Numbered from the stretch's first letter, positions 34,507 through 43,854 are shown. The stretch is 64,000 nucleotides of DNA from Nocardioides sp. Root140 (GCF_001426745.1 NZ_LMFI01000017.1:62001-126000); one strand, 5' to 3'. A program made the numbers and translations. The notes: generated by a model from the letters alone, not told the origin.

Positions 34507-35541
34507 ATGAGCGAGTTGGTGCCGGGCGATGACATCCCAGAGGAGGAGCAGGCGCTGCTGGGGTACCTCGTCCACATCGTCGAGGAAGGGCGCCGGGTCG
34601 CGGCCGTCCAGGTCAACGCTACTTTGACCGTGACCTACTGGTTGGTCGGACGGGCCATCTCAGTCAACATCCTGCGCGACGGCCGTGCTGAGTACGGACG
34701 GGCGATTCTTGCCTCAGTGGGGCAAGAATTGGGCGAGCGGTTCGGTTCTGGTTTCGACCCGTCGAACCTCAGCCGCATGGTGATGTTCGCCCGTCTCTTC
34801 CCTGACTATGAGAAGGTCACCGCTCTCGCGCGTCAACTGAGCTGGACCCACGTCAAGGCACTCCTGGCGATCAAGTCCGACCAGGCACGGGCGTTCTACG
34901 CCGAGGAGGCTGCGGCCAAGCACCTCAGCGTCCGCGAGCTTCGAGCGGCGATCAGCCGCAAGGCCTACGAGCGCCGTGAGATTGCGAACTCCCAGATCCC
35001 CGAGGGATCGGCGGTGCCGCGTGACACGTTCCGCGACCCACTGATACTCGACACCCTCGGCCTTAGGGACACCTACCTGGAGAAGGACCTGGAGGCCGCA
35101 ATCCTGCGCGATCTGCAGGCCTTCTTGCTCGAGGTCGGTCGTGGCTTCGCCTTCGTTGCCAGCCAGAAGCGGATGGTCATCGACGGCGACGACTTCTACC
35201 TCGACCTGCTGTTCTTCAGCCGGCCCTTGAGGCGCCTGGTCGCCGTCGAGCTCAAGATCGGGAAGTTCGATGCTCGGTTCGAGGGTCAGATGAAGCTGTA
35301 TCTGAAGTGGCTCGACCGGCACGAGCGGCAGGAGGACGAGGGCGCACCGATCGGGTTGATCTTGTGCACGGAGGCCAGCCGCGAGCAGGTCGAGCTCCTG
35401 GAGATGCACAAGGACGGGATCGTGGTGGCCGAGTACTGGACGGCTCTACCGCCCAAACACGAGTTGGAGCAGCGGCTCCAGGCCATGCTGCGCGACGCAC
35501 GTGAGCGGCTCGCCCGCCGGGAGCTGCCCTCCGGCGAGTGA
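34507..35541 (+). CDS. DUF1016 (YhcG-like) PD-(D/E)xK nuclease family protein
   Basis: A 344-aa protein with the N-terminal DUF1016 helical domain (YWLVGRAISVNILRDGRAEY, FDPSNLSRMVMFARLFPDYE) and a C-terminal PD-(D/E)xK nuclease-like domain: DDFYLDLLFFSRPLRRLVAV then ELKIGKF (residues about 228-254), giving the D...ExK triad, plus GQMKLYLKWLDRH. The family is widespread on mobile DNA and in defence islands; DNA cleavage is the predicted role. ATG 34507 is 7 nt after TCGTCGACCGGAGTG, a modest GGAG site. A single-gene cargo between maintenance genes. Confidence 0.85.
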   Translation: MSELVPGDDIPEEEQALLGYLVHIVEEGRRVAAVQVNATLTVTYWLVGRAISVNILRDGRAEYGRAILASVGQELGERFGSGFDPSNLSRMVMFARLFPDYEKVTALARQLSWTHVKALLAIKSDQARAFYAEEAAAKHLSVRELRAAISRKAYERREIANSQIPEGSAVPRDTFRDPLILDTLGLRDTYLEKDLEAAILRDLQAFLLEVGRGFAFVASQKRMVIDGDDFYLDLLFFSRPLRRLVAVELKIGKFDARFEGQMKLYLKWLDRHERQEDEGAPIGLILCTEASREQVELLEMHKDGIVVAEYWTALPPKHELEQRLQAMLRDARERLARRELPSGE

Positions 35542-35620
35542 GCTGGAAGGTTGTGCACGAACGCGTTGCACAAACCTGACGTCTGGTTGCCCCGTCCACG
35601 ACGGTGGATCGGGGCTCGTT

Positions 35621-37891
35621 CTAGCCTGCGGCCTGGCGTTCGAGGTCGTCGAGAAGGTTGCCCTGGCGCTCTAGGAACGCTGCATCGCGTACGGTGGCGC
35701 CCTCGGGCAGGAGTGCTGCCTGCTCGACCTCGGGGGTGACGGGCCGCTCGTCGAGCGGGGTTGCGAGTCGCTGGGCAGTGAGTCCGTACCGGAGCCGGTG
35801 TCGGTCCCATGCGGCCACGGAGGCGCCTCGTTCGGCGGGGGAGAGGTCCTGGAAGCGCTTCTTGCGGTCGAGGCTGCGCGCGACGTACTCGTCGGCCGGG
35901 AGGCTGCGTAGCCACGTCTGGTAGTTCTCGAGCTCGTCGAGGCCGACGCGGATGCGGCGCTCGGCGAGCTCAGCCTTCCGTTGTGCCTGCTGGGTCAGGG
36001 ACATCTGGTCGAACTCGAGACGCTTCGCCGCGGCGCGCTCGGCTCGGGCGGCGGGGGAGAGGTTGTCCCACCACGCCTTCTCCCGGGCCTTGGCAGCCTT
36101 CATCGCTCGTGCCCGGCCTGCGGTCCAGCTCGACGTCGTTCCGGAGCGGTACGCGGCTCGCTCAACTTCTATCCCCTCCAGTTGGCGAGCGTGCGCTGCG
36201 GCCGCGTCCTGTTCGACCTGGAGCGACCTCGGACGGGAGGCTGCCCGCCAGCATCCGTGCTCGTCGACCCGGGCCATTCCGGCCTTGCTGAGCGCGACCA
36301 GTGCGGCCTTCGCGGTGGCCCGTTGGGACTTCGACGGCTCATCCGCAAGGTTCTCCACCAGTCCTGCCTTCACTGCCAGGTCAGACAGTTCGAGGGGGGC
36401 CCCGGTGGTCAGCAGGGTGCGCCAGAGGCTGTGGCTGGCACGGGGGAGGATGGCCCAGAGACCGCGGGGCGCGGGGGGTGGGTCAAAGACAGGTGGGGGG
36501 ATTTGCCGTCCCTCCCGGTCTGGTAAAGAGTTGATTTCGAACTCATAGCTCGTGGAGTCCCGCTCGGTCAGGGACAGGCAGTCGGTGTGCAGGGTGCCGA
36601 GGCGGCCGTTGAACCTGGCCAGGGCAGCCCGGACGGTTTTGCGGTCGCCCAGGCCGGTGTCGAGGAGCAGATCCCGCTCCGGGCAGGGGATCCGCAGCCT
36701 CCCCTCACGCAGCACCCGGTCGAGCATCTGGTGGCCGACCAGCAAGAGGGCGGCCCGCTGGCGGGCCGGGACGGTCCACTTCAGCTGGTCCAACTCGTGG
36801 CGGGCGGCCGCGACGGCGTCGAGGACCTCAGCCGGTGGCGCTTCGACCTGCCTGGGCTTCTCGGGGTTGGTGTTGAACTCGCTGGCGGAGCGGACGAGGT
36901 CGTTCCACACGTAGCCGAGCCACCAGGAGTAGCCGTGGTGCTTGGCCTTGGTCATCGCCTTCGGGTGCGACTCACGGATGATCCGCCAGGCCATCTCTGG
37001 GTCGCCGATCGCCCACACCATCTCGCGAGTGCAGGCCGCCTCGACGAGGGATCGGTCGACCTCGACCGCAGTGCGGGTCTTCGTCGCGCCGGCGGCCCAC
37101 GACCCGGCCGGGATCTCGCCGGTCAGCAGGTAGGTGCGCCATTCGCCGCGCAGTTGACGCTTCCATCGCTGCAATGCCAACTGCACCACTAGGCCCGAGC
37201 CGGGCGCCGCGGGGGACTGGTGGCCAGCGTTGGCGGGCTTCACCTTGGCGCGGGGCCGCAATGGCGACGGCGCGGGCGCGTCCGGGAGCAGCCGCTTCAG
37301 GCCGCGCAGCGCCTCACGGAGCTCGCCCTTCGGCCTGGTGACCGCACCGAACCTGTGCGGTGAGGAAAGGGGGCGCACGGCGTCGCGCAGGTCGAGCTCG
37401 TTGCGCGGGACCTTCACGTCCTCGGCCAGGGCTGTGAGGAAGTCGCTGACCGCGGCCGCGAGCCCGGTCCGGGCAGCGGCGGGGGCGTAGTGGAAGTCGG
37501 GGTGTGCGAAGAAGATGTGCCAGCGGCCCTTCGCGCCGCCGGAGGGACGCTCCAGCACCCAGCAGTCGCGGCGGGACAGCCAGTCGGAGACCTCGGCCGT
37601 GAGGAAGTCACCGAGCGGGCCGGGTACGTCGACGTCGACCACGCCCACGCCGTCGCGCAGGTGACCAACCAGGGCAGCGATACGGCCCTTGCCAATCAGC
37701 TCGAGCCCATCGACCAGCGACGGCACCACGGTCCGGGGGACAGCCGTGTTGCCGGAGTCGATCACCAGCCACTGCGACGCGTCAGGGTTGAACAGGTGCT
37801 CATCCAGCGCCAACAGAGCCGGCGAGACACGCCGACCTGCATCAGGGTGTGCGGCATCGCCACGCGACGCCGGTACAGTTACCGGCAACAA
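35621..37891 (-). CDS. PrimPol-type plasmid replication protein
   Basis: A 756-aa protein. The N-terminal 220 residues look like an archaeo-eukaryotic primase/polymerase domain: DVD at 86-88 (VGVVDVDVPG), a histidine in GRWHIFF (123-129), and the LRDAVRPLSSPHRFG segment typical of motif III. A helical middle follows, then a winged-helix-like part (LTTGAPLELSDLAVKAGLVE) and a long charged C-terminal coiled region. TTG 37891 has AAAGGAG 8-9 nt upstream, which decides this unusual start. It would prime and initiate replication of the replicon. The 440 bp upstream may hold the origin. Confidence 0.7.
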   Translation of the reverse strand: MLPVTVPASRGDAAHPDAGRRVSPALLALDEHLFNPDASQWLVIDSGNTAVPRTVVPSLVDGLELIGKGRIAALVGHLRDGVGVVDVDVPGPLGDFLTAEVSDWLSRRDCWVLERPSGGAKGRWHIFFAHPDFHYAPAAARTGLAAAVSDFLTALAEDVKVPRNELDLRDAVRPLSSPHRFGAVTRPKGELREALRGLKRLLPDAPAPSPLRPRAKVKPANAGHQSPAAPGSGLVVQLALQRWKRQLRGEWRTYLLTGEIPAGSWAAGATKTRTAVEVDRSLVEAACTREMVWAIGDPEMAWRIIRESHPKAMTKAKHHGYSWWLGYVWNDLVRSASEFNTNPEKPRQVEAPPAEVLDAVAAARHELDQLKWTVPARQRAALLLVGHQMLDRVLREGRLRIPCPERDLLLDTGLGDRKTVRAALARFNGRLGTLHTDCLSLTERDSTSYEFEINSLPDREGRQIPPPVFDPPPAPRGLWAILPRASHSLWRTLLTTGAPLELSDLAVKAGLVENLADEPSKSQRATAKAALVALSKAGMARVDEHGCWRAASRPRSLQVEQDAAAAHARQLEGIEVERAAYRSGTTSSWTAGRARAMKAAKAREKAWWDNLSPAARAERAAAKRLEFDQMSLTQQAQRKAELAERRIRVGLDELENYQTWLRSLPADEYVARSLDRKKRFQDLSPAERGASVAAWDRHRLRYGLTAQRLATPLDERPVTPEVEQAALLPEGATVRDAAFLERQGNLLDDLERQAAG

Positions 37892-38329
37892 ATCTTGATA
37901 GCTCCTTTCGGAGTCTCCCGGCCACCAGCGCCAACTGGTTCCCGGTCTTCACCAAGACGGTCAGGTCCCGCGCCAACGGGGCCTTTCGTCATTTCTGGGC
38001 CTATGGGCCGTCCCGAACGCTGCCGGCCACCACCACCTTCCGTGCTCGCAGGGGCAGGAAGCTCATGGACCGGGCGCTTCGCACCTCGGCCGCGGCCTGG
38101 ACTCGGAGGTCGTCACCTCGAAGCGCGGGGGAGTGCTGTGACGTGGGGGCGGCGACACGCCAGCGCGGGAATGACGTCCGCGGCACGTGGGCCTGCTCTA
38201 CAGTGGGCAGCACAACACCTCCTCGTGAGGATCAGACTTTGCGAATCCGGGCGGCAACCCGGTGGAGCTTCCGACTAGGCCCCGTTGCAGCGGGGTCTTC
38301 GTCGTTTTCAGGGCACTGCCCTGACCCGG
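37892..38329. other. Gene-free region upstream of the replication gene
   Basis: 438 bp between the replication gene and a small convergent-side gene. Holds the ribosome binding site of the replication gene and short GC-rich dyads. A candidate origin, but no iterons or DnaA box were found by eye. Confidence 0.35.
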
Positions 38330-38758
38330 TCAACCGGTCATGGGCAGCTGCTCTCCGGCCTCGCCGGCCATCTGCCGGGCTCGCAGCGCCTTCTTCTTCA
38401 CGCGGACTGTGAAGGGGACGCCGAAGTGTTCGCTCACCAGTCCAGCCACGATGTCCCCCATCGTGGTGCCTACCGCATCAGCCATCTCGACGACTTCGTC
38501 GGCCGCGGCGCGCGGCACCATGGCCGAGTAGCGAGCACGGCCATCGTTGGTGGGAGCCGGGTCGGGGTGCTCTCTGACCTCTCCAATCGGCGGGTCCATG
38601 GGGATGCCGACCTTCGTGGTGACGAGCCATCCGAGGTAGTCGCCGATGTAGCAGCCCAGGGCCGTGGCTTCCGCCTTCACATGGTCGGCTGCGGTTGGCG
38701 GCATGCTGGACACGATCTTGTGACGATCACCTTTCGCCCTGCGTCCCATGCTCGTCAT
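38330..38758 (-). CDS. Small protein with an internally repeated domain
   Basis: A 142-aa protein made of two similar halves: KIVSSMPPTAADHVKAEATA-LGCYIGDYLGWLVTTKVGIP and YSAMVPRAAADEVVEMADAV-GTTMGDIVAGLVSEHFGVP. Each has a strand then two helices, the pattern of a ribbon-helix-helix or antitoxin-like DNA-binding unit. A basic MGRRAKGDRHK start precedes them. Likely a small regulator acting as a fused dimer. ATG 38758; no strong ribosome binding site. It is divergent from a zinc-finger gene at 39014. Confidence 0.6.
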   Translation of the reverse strand: MTSMGRRAKGDRHKIVSSMPPTAADHVKAEATALGCYIGDYLGWLVTTKVGIPMDPPIGEVREHPDPAPTNDGRARYSAMVPRAAADEVVEMADAVGTTMGDIVAGLVSEHFGVPFTVRVKKKALRARQMAGEAGEQLPMTG

Positions 38759-39013
38759 CCAATCGTGAAGTTGGCCGCCGTCGTGACGCCCACCACCGGC
38801 GTGTCGAAGATTTCGAGAAATCTCGGTCGGCGAGGGCCCGCCCTAGCTCATTGTTTCGCCGAGGATTTTCGCGCAGATTCATTTGTCGGGGGAGCGGCGT
38901 GGCCACCTGGCTTGAGACACTCCATCGGTGCGTGTTGCGGCGGTGACCAGCGGGTACGTCCTACACTTGCAGCGGATTTCCGCGCGAATATCCGCACGCT
39001 GAGGGGAGGGGCG
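38759..39013. promoter_or_regulatory. Divergent promoter region with dyads
   Basis: AGATTT-cgag-AAATCT (38808-38823) is a perfect inverted repeat, and CGGAT...ATCCG lies near 38968-38989. Both neighbouring genes encode likely DNA-binding proteins, so these are candidate operators. Confidence 0.45.
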
Positions 39014-39445
39014 ATGCCCGAACGCCGCGTGATCGAGCTCGCGGAGCGCGAGGGTCTCGGCCTGGGGGGTCAGCAGTTCACCTGTGCCAACCCTCGCTGC
39101 GACGAGCAGTTCATCCGCACCTCGGCCCGCGGACGGCCCAAGGACTTTCACAGCGAAGACTGCCGCCGCGCGGCTCTTCGAGACCTGCGGCGCATCATGG
39201 CCCAGCTGGCGCATCACGAGCGTCAGGCCGAGCAACTCCGCGCCCGCGCCGACGCCTACTTGCGCACCCCCGCACCGGACGCTGAGGCCGACACCAGAGG
39301 TGGGCCCACCTCCAATGAGATGCGGACCGCTCGCGAGGCGATCGCAGAGGTCCGCGGCATGGCCCGTTTCCTCGAGGGTCACCAGGACGAGTTCGCCGGC
39401 GACCTACTCAATCTCTTCCGTGCTGTCGAACCCCTGATCCGGTGA
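39014..39445 (+). CDS. Small zinc-finger-like protein
   Basis: A 143-aa protein with CANPRCDEQF...FHSEDCRR (residues about 24-52), a treble-clef-like C-x4-C...H-x3-C arrangement with basic residues, followed by a helix ALRDLRRIMAQLAHHERQAE predicted to coil. GAGGGGAGG precedes ATG 39014. Similar short zinc-finger/coil proteins occur on actinobacterial elements; the role is probably DNA binding. Confidence 0.65.
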   Translation: MPERRVIELAEREGLGLGGQQFTCANPRCDEQFIRTSARGRPKDFHSEDCRRAALRDLRRIMAQLAHHERQAEQLRARADAYLRTPAPDAEADTRGGPTSNEMRTAREAIAEVRGMARFLEGHQDEFAGDLLNLFRAVEPLIR

Positions 39446-39523
39446 AGCGATAAGCGCGCGTTCGGTCCGAGCCGGGCACCCCTTGCGGATGGTTATCGGA
39501 GACGTGGCCCCACCCACCCGCTC

Positions 39524-39889
39524 CTACTTGTCCGTGACGTCGCCTGATGCGAGGTCGCGACCGGTCACGTAGTCGATCCAGATCTGGCCAACTTCTTCGG
39601 CGCGCTTCCTGTTGGTACTCCACTGCACCGCTCGGCCGCGGCCCCCGGGGCGCCGCTGCCCGGGAGGGACGTCGGCGACGACAAGGCCCAGCTCTTCGAG
39701 GATCGCAAGGTGCTTGCGGATCTGGCTGACGACGGTGCCGGTCGCGTCGGCAAGCTCTCTGACGCCGAGAGATCGATCGGCCAACTGGCGAAGTATCTCT
39801 GTGCGGACGCTGTGCCCGATTGCTTCGATGATGATCTTCACCTCCGTCGGCATGTCGGGAGGTGCGGGCAGCGACGGCATGGTGCGCAT
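39524..39889 (-). CDS. ArsR-like winged-helix regulator
   Basis: A 121-aa protein with an ArsR/MarR-like helix-turn-helix: IIIEAIGHSVRTEILRQLAD, then LGVRELADATGTVVSQIRKH, LAILEELGLV and a wing with RAVQWSTN. No metal-binding cysteines are visible, so it is probably not a metalloregulator. ATG 39889 is chosen over an in-frame GTG at 39901. Confidence 0.75.
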   Translation of the reverse strand: MRTMPSLPAPPDMPTEVKIIIEAIGHSVRTEILRQLADRSLGVRELADATGTVVSQIRKHLAILEELGLVVADVPPGQRRPGGRGRAVQWSTNRKRAEEVGQIWIDYVTGRDLASGDVTDK

Positions 39890-40198
39890 TCTGCCCGACA
39901 CTCCCAGCCAGAAAGGGTCGCGTTACGCGGCTGTTTGTGTGACCATGACGGTACAACAATGTTTGGCCGGCCGTGGGACCTACGGCGGCCGCAGCCGGGC
40001 GTTGGGCGTGACGGCGCAGCGGACAATGGACGGCCCGGTTCGGCTCGGGACGATGGAAGGACGCGATCTTGGGGATGCGTCGGCAGAGGCCGCCGAGGGC
40101 ACATGCGCCCTCGGTGAAACTCGGTGCGCGGATCCTCCCCGACCGCGGACCGCGCCTGAGCGTTCCAACTCGGATCCTGAAGATTGTTCGATGTCGGG

Positions 40199-40235
40199 TG
40201 TCCGATCTGCTGCGCCGCCGGTTGCCTTCACTGAT
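40199..40235 (+). promoter_or_regulatory. Dispersed leader/promoter element, copy 6 (variant)
   Basis: TGTCCGATCTG at 40199 and GCCTTCAC at 40224, the standard 25-nt distance, but no start codon at +37. A TTG at 40269 with AGAAAGGA is in frame with the lipoprotein gene at 40404. It may drive the Tad region from a distance. Confidence 0.55.
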
Positions 40236-40403
40236 AAGGAGCTCCGCCCCAGCAGAAAGGACTTCACCTTGAACTCGCGTCGCAGCACGGGAGAGTCGGC
40301 CAGTCTGTCGATGCGCAGTCCGGACGATCGGCGGACCCACCGTGTCCCTGGATCGTTCTACTCTTCGGATGGACAGGAAGACTCACTCGGGAGGTCGGAA
40401 CTG

Positions 40404-41030
40404 ATGCGGTTCACACGACGACTCGCTGCAGCGACGGCCACGGTCGCCCTGCTCGCCACGACGACAGCCTGCGGGGGAGGGGACGACGAGCCCGAGGCCA
40501 CGCCCTCGTCGAGCACCCCCACGACGCAGAGCCCGTCACCGACGGAGCCCAGCCCCACCGAGACCGCGTGGCAGGACAAGTACACCGAAGCCCAGCTCGA
40601 CGCCTACGAAGCCGCGTTGTCGCGGTACAGGGAGTACGAGACCCGCAGCGAGCCCATTTGGGCCGAAGGCAAGGCAACCGGCCGCGCCGAAGCCCTCTTC
40701 AAGCAGTACTTCCCCTCCCCGCTCTGGCAGGGGCAGGACCGGTTGCTCTCCAGTTACGAGCAAGGTGGCGTCACGCGGACAGGTCTGGCAGACGTCTACT
40801 GGTCCCGAGCCAAGTCCATCAGCGACAGCGGCCTGTCCGTCGTGGTCAACCAGTGTGTGGACTACGGACCGATCATCACGGAGCAGAACGGGAAGGAAGC
40901 AGAGCGTCCGGCCTGGGCGCTAAAGCCGAACCTCCGGACGATCAGTCTGGAGAAGCCCGAGGGCAGTGACTGGCTGATCTACGGCGTCGTCGACGCCTCG
41001 AGCGGGAAGGCTCGGCCATGCAAGCCCTGA
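40404..41030 (+). CDS. Lipoprotein
   Basis: A 208-aa lipoprotein. MRFTRRLAAATATVALLATT ends in a lipobox TTAC with Cys at residue 23, followed by a Thr/Ser/Pro linker, so it would be anchored to the outer face of the membrane. The C-terminal 120 residues (AQLDAYEAALSRYREYE, WLIYGVVD) have the length and layout of an NTF2-like domain often seen in such actinobacterial lipoproteins. ATG 40404 follows GGGAGGT. It overlaps the next gene by 13 nt and leads the pilus operon. Confidence 0.75.
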   Translation: MRFTRRLAAATATVALLATTTACGGGDDEPEATPSSSTPTTQSPSPTEPSPTETAWQDKYTEAQLDAYEAALSRYREYETRSEPIWAEGKATGRAEALFKQYFPSPLWQGQDRLLSSYEQGGVTRTGLADVYWSRAKSISDSGLSVVVNQCVDYGPIITEQNGKEAERPAWALKPNLRTISLEKPEGSDWLIYGVVDASSGKARPCKP

Positions 41031-41962
41031 GGTCGCTTCTCGCAGCGGTTGTCTTGACTGGAGGCGTGCTCGTAGCAGTTCTTGCCCCTCAACCTGCATC
41101 ATTCGCCGATGGCCCGGATTGCCCGCCAGGCACCAGCCCTGTGCAGGACGCCGGTGGTGGCTGGATCTGCATCGTCGTCACGACCCCTGGCGAACCGGGC
41201 GGAGAAGACCCCGGCGACGACGGCGGTGATGGCGGCACGCAGCCGGCCGGGTGCTTTGACGGCGACAAGGAGGTGCCGTGCAACGACGAGTACGGCGGCA
41301 CCTGGGACGCCGGGCACGGTTGCTACGCCTTCCAGGTCCAACCCCAACCGCCGGCGGGGTCTTCGCTGTGGGAGGGGCACGACCCATCGGAGGGGAGCGT
41401 GTGGAGCTGCGACTACACGGTGACCATCCCGGAGAACTCGTGGTTCGTTCCCAATGGCGAGGATCCGCTGGTCGACCCCGCGGTGCTCGCTCAGGAGGCG
41501 CTGGGCCGGATGAAGCTGGAGGAGGCGAACGCGCAGATCGCCCCCGGGCCCGACTTCCACACCTACGTGCACATCGACAACTGGCTGTGGCTGCCCGAGG
41601 CGCAGTGGCACGACCTGACCGAGACCGTCACCGCTGGGCCGACCTCGGTCACGGTGACGGCCGAGCCCATCCGCGTGGACTGGGACATGGGCACCGAGGT
41701 CACCAGCTGCTACGACGCCGGCCGGGTCTGGCAGAAGGGCATGACCGACGCGGCCAAGACCAGCTGCTCGTACGCATACGAATCCATCGAGAACCCGACC
41801 GGCGACACCCACAACGTCTCCGCCCAGCTGGTCTACGGCGTCACGTGGGACTGCGACGGGGCTTGTCTGAGCCCCTCGGGCGACCTCGGCGAGATCGAGG
41901 CCCCTGCCGGTGACGGAACGACGATCGAGGTGCGGCAGCGCCAGACAGTGGTGACCCAATGA
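41018..41962 (+). CDS. Secreted Cys-containing protein
   Basis: A 314-aa protein with an N-terminal signal sequence (RSLLAAVVLTGGVLVAVLAP, then PASFADG). An acidic Gly/Asp-rich linker follows, and about ten cysteines are spread over the mature part (CPPGTSP, CFDGDKEVPCN, CYAF, CDYTV, SCYDAGRVW, CDGACLS), suggesting disulfides outside the cell. Located between a lipoprotein and pilus genes, it may be an exported accessory of the pilus. Family not recognised. Confidence 0.7.
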   Translation: MQALRSLLAAVVLTGGVLVAVLAPQPASFADGPDCPPGTSPVQDAGGGWICIVVTTPGEPGGEDPGDDGGDGGTQPAGCFDGDKEVPCNDEYGGTWDAGHGCYAFQVQPQPPAGSSLWEGHDPSEGSVWSCDYTVTIPENSWFVPNGEDPLVDPAVLAQEALGRMKLEEANAQIAPGPDFHTYVHIDNWLWLPEAQWHDLTETVTAGPTSVTVTAEPIRVDWDMGTEVTSCYDAGRVWQKGMTDAAKTSCSYAYESIENPTGDTHNVSAQLVYGVTWDCDGACLSPSGDLGEIEAPAGDGTTIEVRQRQTVVTQ

Positions 41963-42663
41963 CGATGACATCAGGACCGACTAACACCCAGCGCAGGGGC
42001 TCGCGCAGTTCGCGCGACCAGGGCCTGGATCTCCGGTCGACGATCGGCGAGGTGCGTCAGCGGGCTCCGCGCCGGCTGGGCCAGTGGGCGGCCGCGGTGC
42101 TGTTCGTGGTCATTGTGGTGCTCGGGCTGCTCGCGCTGTTCCAATCCCAGAGCGACCGCGTCGAGGTCCTCGCCGTCACCGGAGCGGTTCCGGCCGGCCA
42201 GGTGATCGAGGAGGGCGACGTGCGGCCGGTCGAAGTGGCCGGCGTGGCCGGCGCGATCCCGGCCACCGACATCGACTCGGTGGTGGGCAAGCGGGCCGCG
42301 GCGGGGCTGGTCGAGGGCCAGGTCCTCACCGACGCGGCGCTGACCGACGAGCTGGTTCCCGGTGAGGACGAGCGTGTGGTCGCCATCGCGTTGCCGAACG
42401 GGCGCGTCCCGGGCGGTCTGGCCGCTGGTGACGTGGTCTCGGTGATCGTGGTGCCCGTCGAGGGCGCCGAGGGCTCCAGCAAGCAGCTGCAGGCGCCGAC
42501 GGTGCTGTCCCAGGCCGCCTCGGTGCAGTCGGTGGGCGACACCCCCGAGGGCGGCCGTGTGGTCACGGTGCTCGTCGACGCCGGTGAGGCCGAGCAGGTC
42601 GCTGCCTACAGCGCCGCCGGGCAGGTCACCATCATCCAGGCGCCGCTCTCGGCGGGGGAGTGA
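41959..42663 (+). CDS. cpaB: SAF-domain CpaB-like pilus protein
   Basis: A 234-aa protein with a basic N-terminus, one membrane helix (WAAAVLFVVIVVLGLLALF, residues about 43-61) and a SAF domain (VLAVTGAVPAGQVIEEGDVR, GLVEGQVLTDAALTDELVPG). This matches RcpC/CpaB proteins of Tad/Flp pilus systems, which act at the cell envelope during assembly. Overlaps the upstream gene by ATGA. The short C-terminal half is typical of actinobacterial versions. Confidence 0.8.
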   Translation: MTMTSGPTNTQRRGSRSSRDQGLDLRSTIGEVRQRAPRRLGQWAAAVLFVVIVVLGLLALFQSQSDRVEVLAVTGAVPAGQVIEEGDVRPVEVAGVAGAIPATDIDSVVGKRAAAGLVEGQVLTDAALTDELVPGEDERVVAIALPNGRVPGGLAAGDVVSVIVVPVEGAEGSSKQLQAPTVLSQAASVQSVGDTPEGGRVVTVLVDAGEAEQVAAYSAAGQVTIIQAPLSAGE

Positions 42664-42669
42664 GGCGGC

Positions 42670-43854
42670 ATGCTGTTCGCTATCTGCGCCGACCGCGGCG
42701 CCCCCGGCTCGACCACCACCGCGCTCGCGCTGGCGGCGGCCCGAGGACTGCCCGCCGTCGCCGTCGAGGCCGACCCCTACGGTGGCGACCTCGCGCTGCG
42801 AGTCCGGCGCGATGGCAACCCGCTGCCGACGACGCCGACGGTGCTCAGCGTCAGCGCCGGCCGGTCGGCCCAGGAGCCGCCGTCGGGCCCTCGCACCTCG
42901 ACCGCCGGGCCCAGCCAACGGCGGCACCGTGACCTGTGGCGCGACGGCTCACACCAGCTGTCCGACCAGGTGCGGGTCGTGCCGGGGTTCATGGCCGCCG
43001 AGCACGGCACTTCGATGGCCTGGCCGGTGCTGGCCAGCGCACTCGAAGCGCAGACCGTGCCGGTCTTCGCCGATCTCGGGCGGATCCACACCGGCTCGCC
43101 GTCGCTGGCGGTCGCGGCCGCGGCCGACGCCCTGATCCCCGTTTGCCGCAGCGACATGGCATCGGTCCAGCACATGGTCGATCGCCTCGAACTCCTGGTG
43201 CCGGCGATCGCCGACCGCAACGGCCGACCGCCGATCGTGCTGCCGGTGGTCATCGCGCCGCGTCAGCACGGCAGCACGATCGCCGGTAGCGTCGCGGAGA
43301 TTCTCGGCGAGACCACCGTCGGGCCGACACTGCGCGGCGTCGGCTGGCTGGCCTGGGACCCGGCCGCAGTCGCGCAGCTCGAGAGCGGTGCCGACCCCTG
43401 GGCCAAGCCGCTGCACAAGTCACCGCTGATGAAGTCGGCCCGCAAGGTGATGTGGATGGTGGGCCTGGCCACCGGCCTCTCGCATGCCGACCCGACCGCC
43501 AACAAGAGCCGAGGCAAGCAGCTCGGCTCGCGTCGTCGACGTCGGGAGGACCAGCCGGCCGAGGACGCGCCACAGTCATGGGCATCGCCCTACCCGCCCG
43601 AGGGCCAAGAGAGCGCGCCCGGCGCGAGCCCAGTGTCATCCCCACTGCCATCTCCACCGCCTGCCCCGCCCAGCCGGGCTGCCGCTGAACCGCCGACGTG
43701 GACGCCCCGCCACGGGGCAACGGAGGCACCTCGCAACGGCACCAACGCTGACAAGCGGGCCGGCGAGGCCGCCGGAGAGACCAACGGACAGCCAACCGGA
43801 CAGGAAGCCGTCCTAGACCGCTGGGAGACCGCAGCACGACAGGAGAGGCACTAA
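42670..43854 (+). CDS. CpaE/TadZ-like MinD-type protein with degenerate P-loop
   Basis: A 394-aa protein with a ParA/MinD-like fold in the position of TadZ/CpaE, which places the pilus machine. The P-loop reads DRGAPGSTTTALAL: the signature and catalytic lysines of KGGxGKT are missing, so ATP hydrolysis is doubtful. Later parts (VPVFADLGRIHTGSPSL, IPVCRSDMASVQH) follow the MinD pattern. The C-terminal 120 residues are Pro/Ser-rich and disordered. Its stop overlaps the tadA start. Confidence 0.7.
   Translation: MLFAICADRGAPGSTTTALALAAARGLPAVAVEADPYGGDLALRVRRDGNPLPTTPTVLSVSAGRSAQEPPSGPRTSTAGPSQRRHRDLWRDGSHQLSDQVRVVPGFMAAEHGTSMAWPVLASALEAQTVPVFADLGRIHTGSPSLAVAAAADALIPVCRSDMASVQHMVDRLELLVPAIADRNGRPPIVLPVVIAPRQHGSTIAGSVAEILGETTVGPTLRGVGWLAWDPAAVAQLESGADPWAKPLHKSPLMKSARKVMWMVGLATGLSHADPTANKSRGKQLGSRRRRREDQPAEDAPQSWASPYPPEGQESAPGASPVSSPLPSPPPAPPSRAAAEPPTWTPRHGATEAPRNGTNADKRAGEAAGETNGQPTGQEAVLDRWETAARQERH

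Noticed and set aside
37892..38329. CRISPR or tandem-repeat array near the replication gene
   Set aside because: No regularly spaced repeats with unique spacers were found here or elsewhere in the window.
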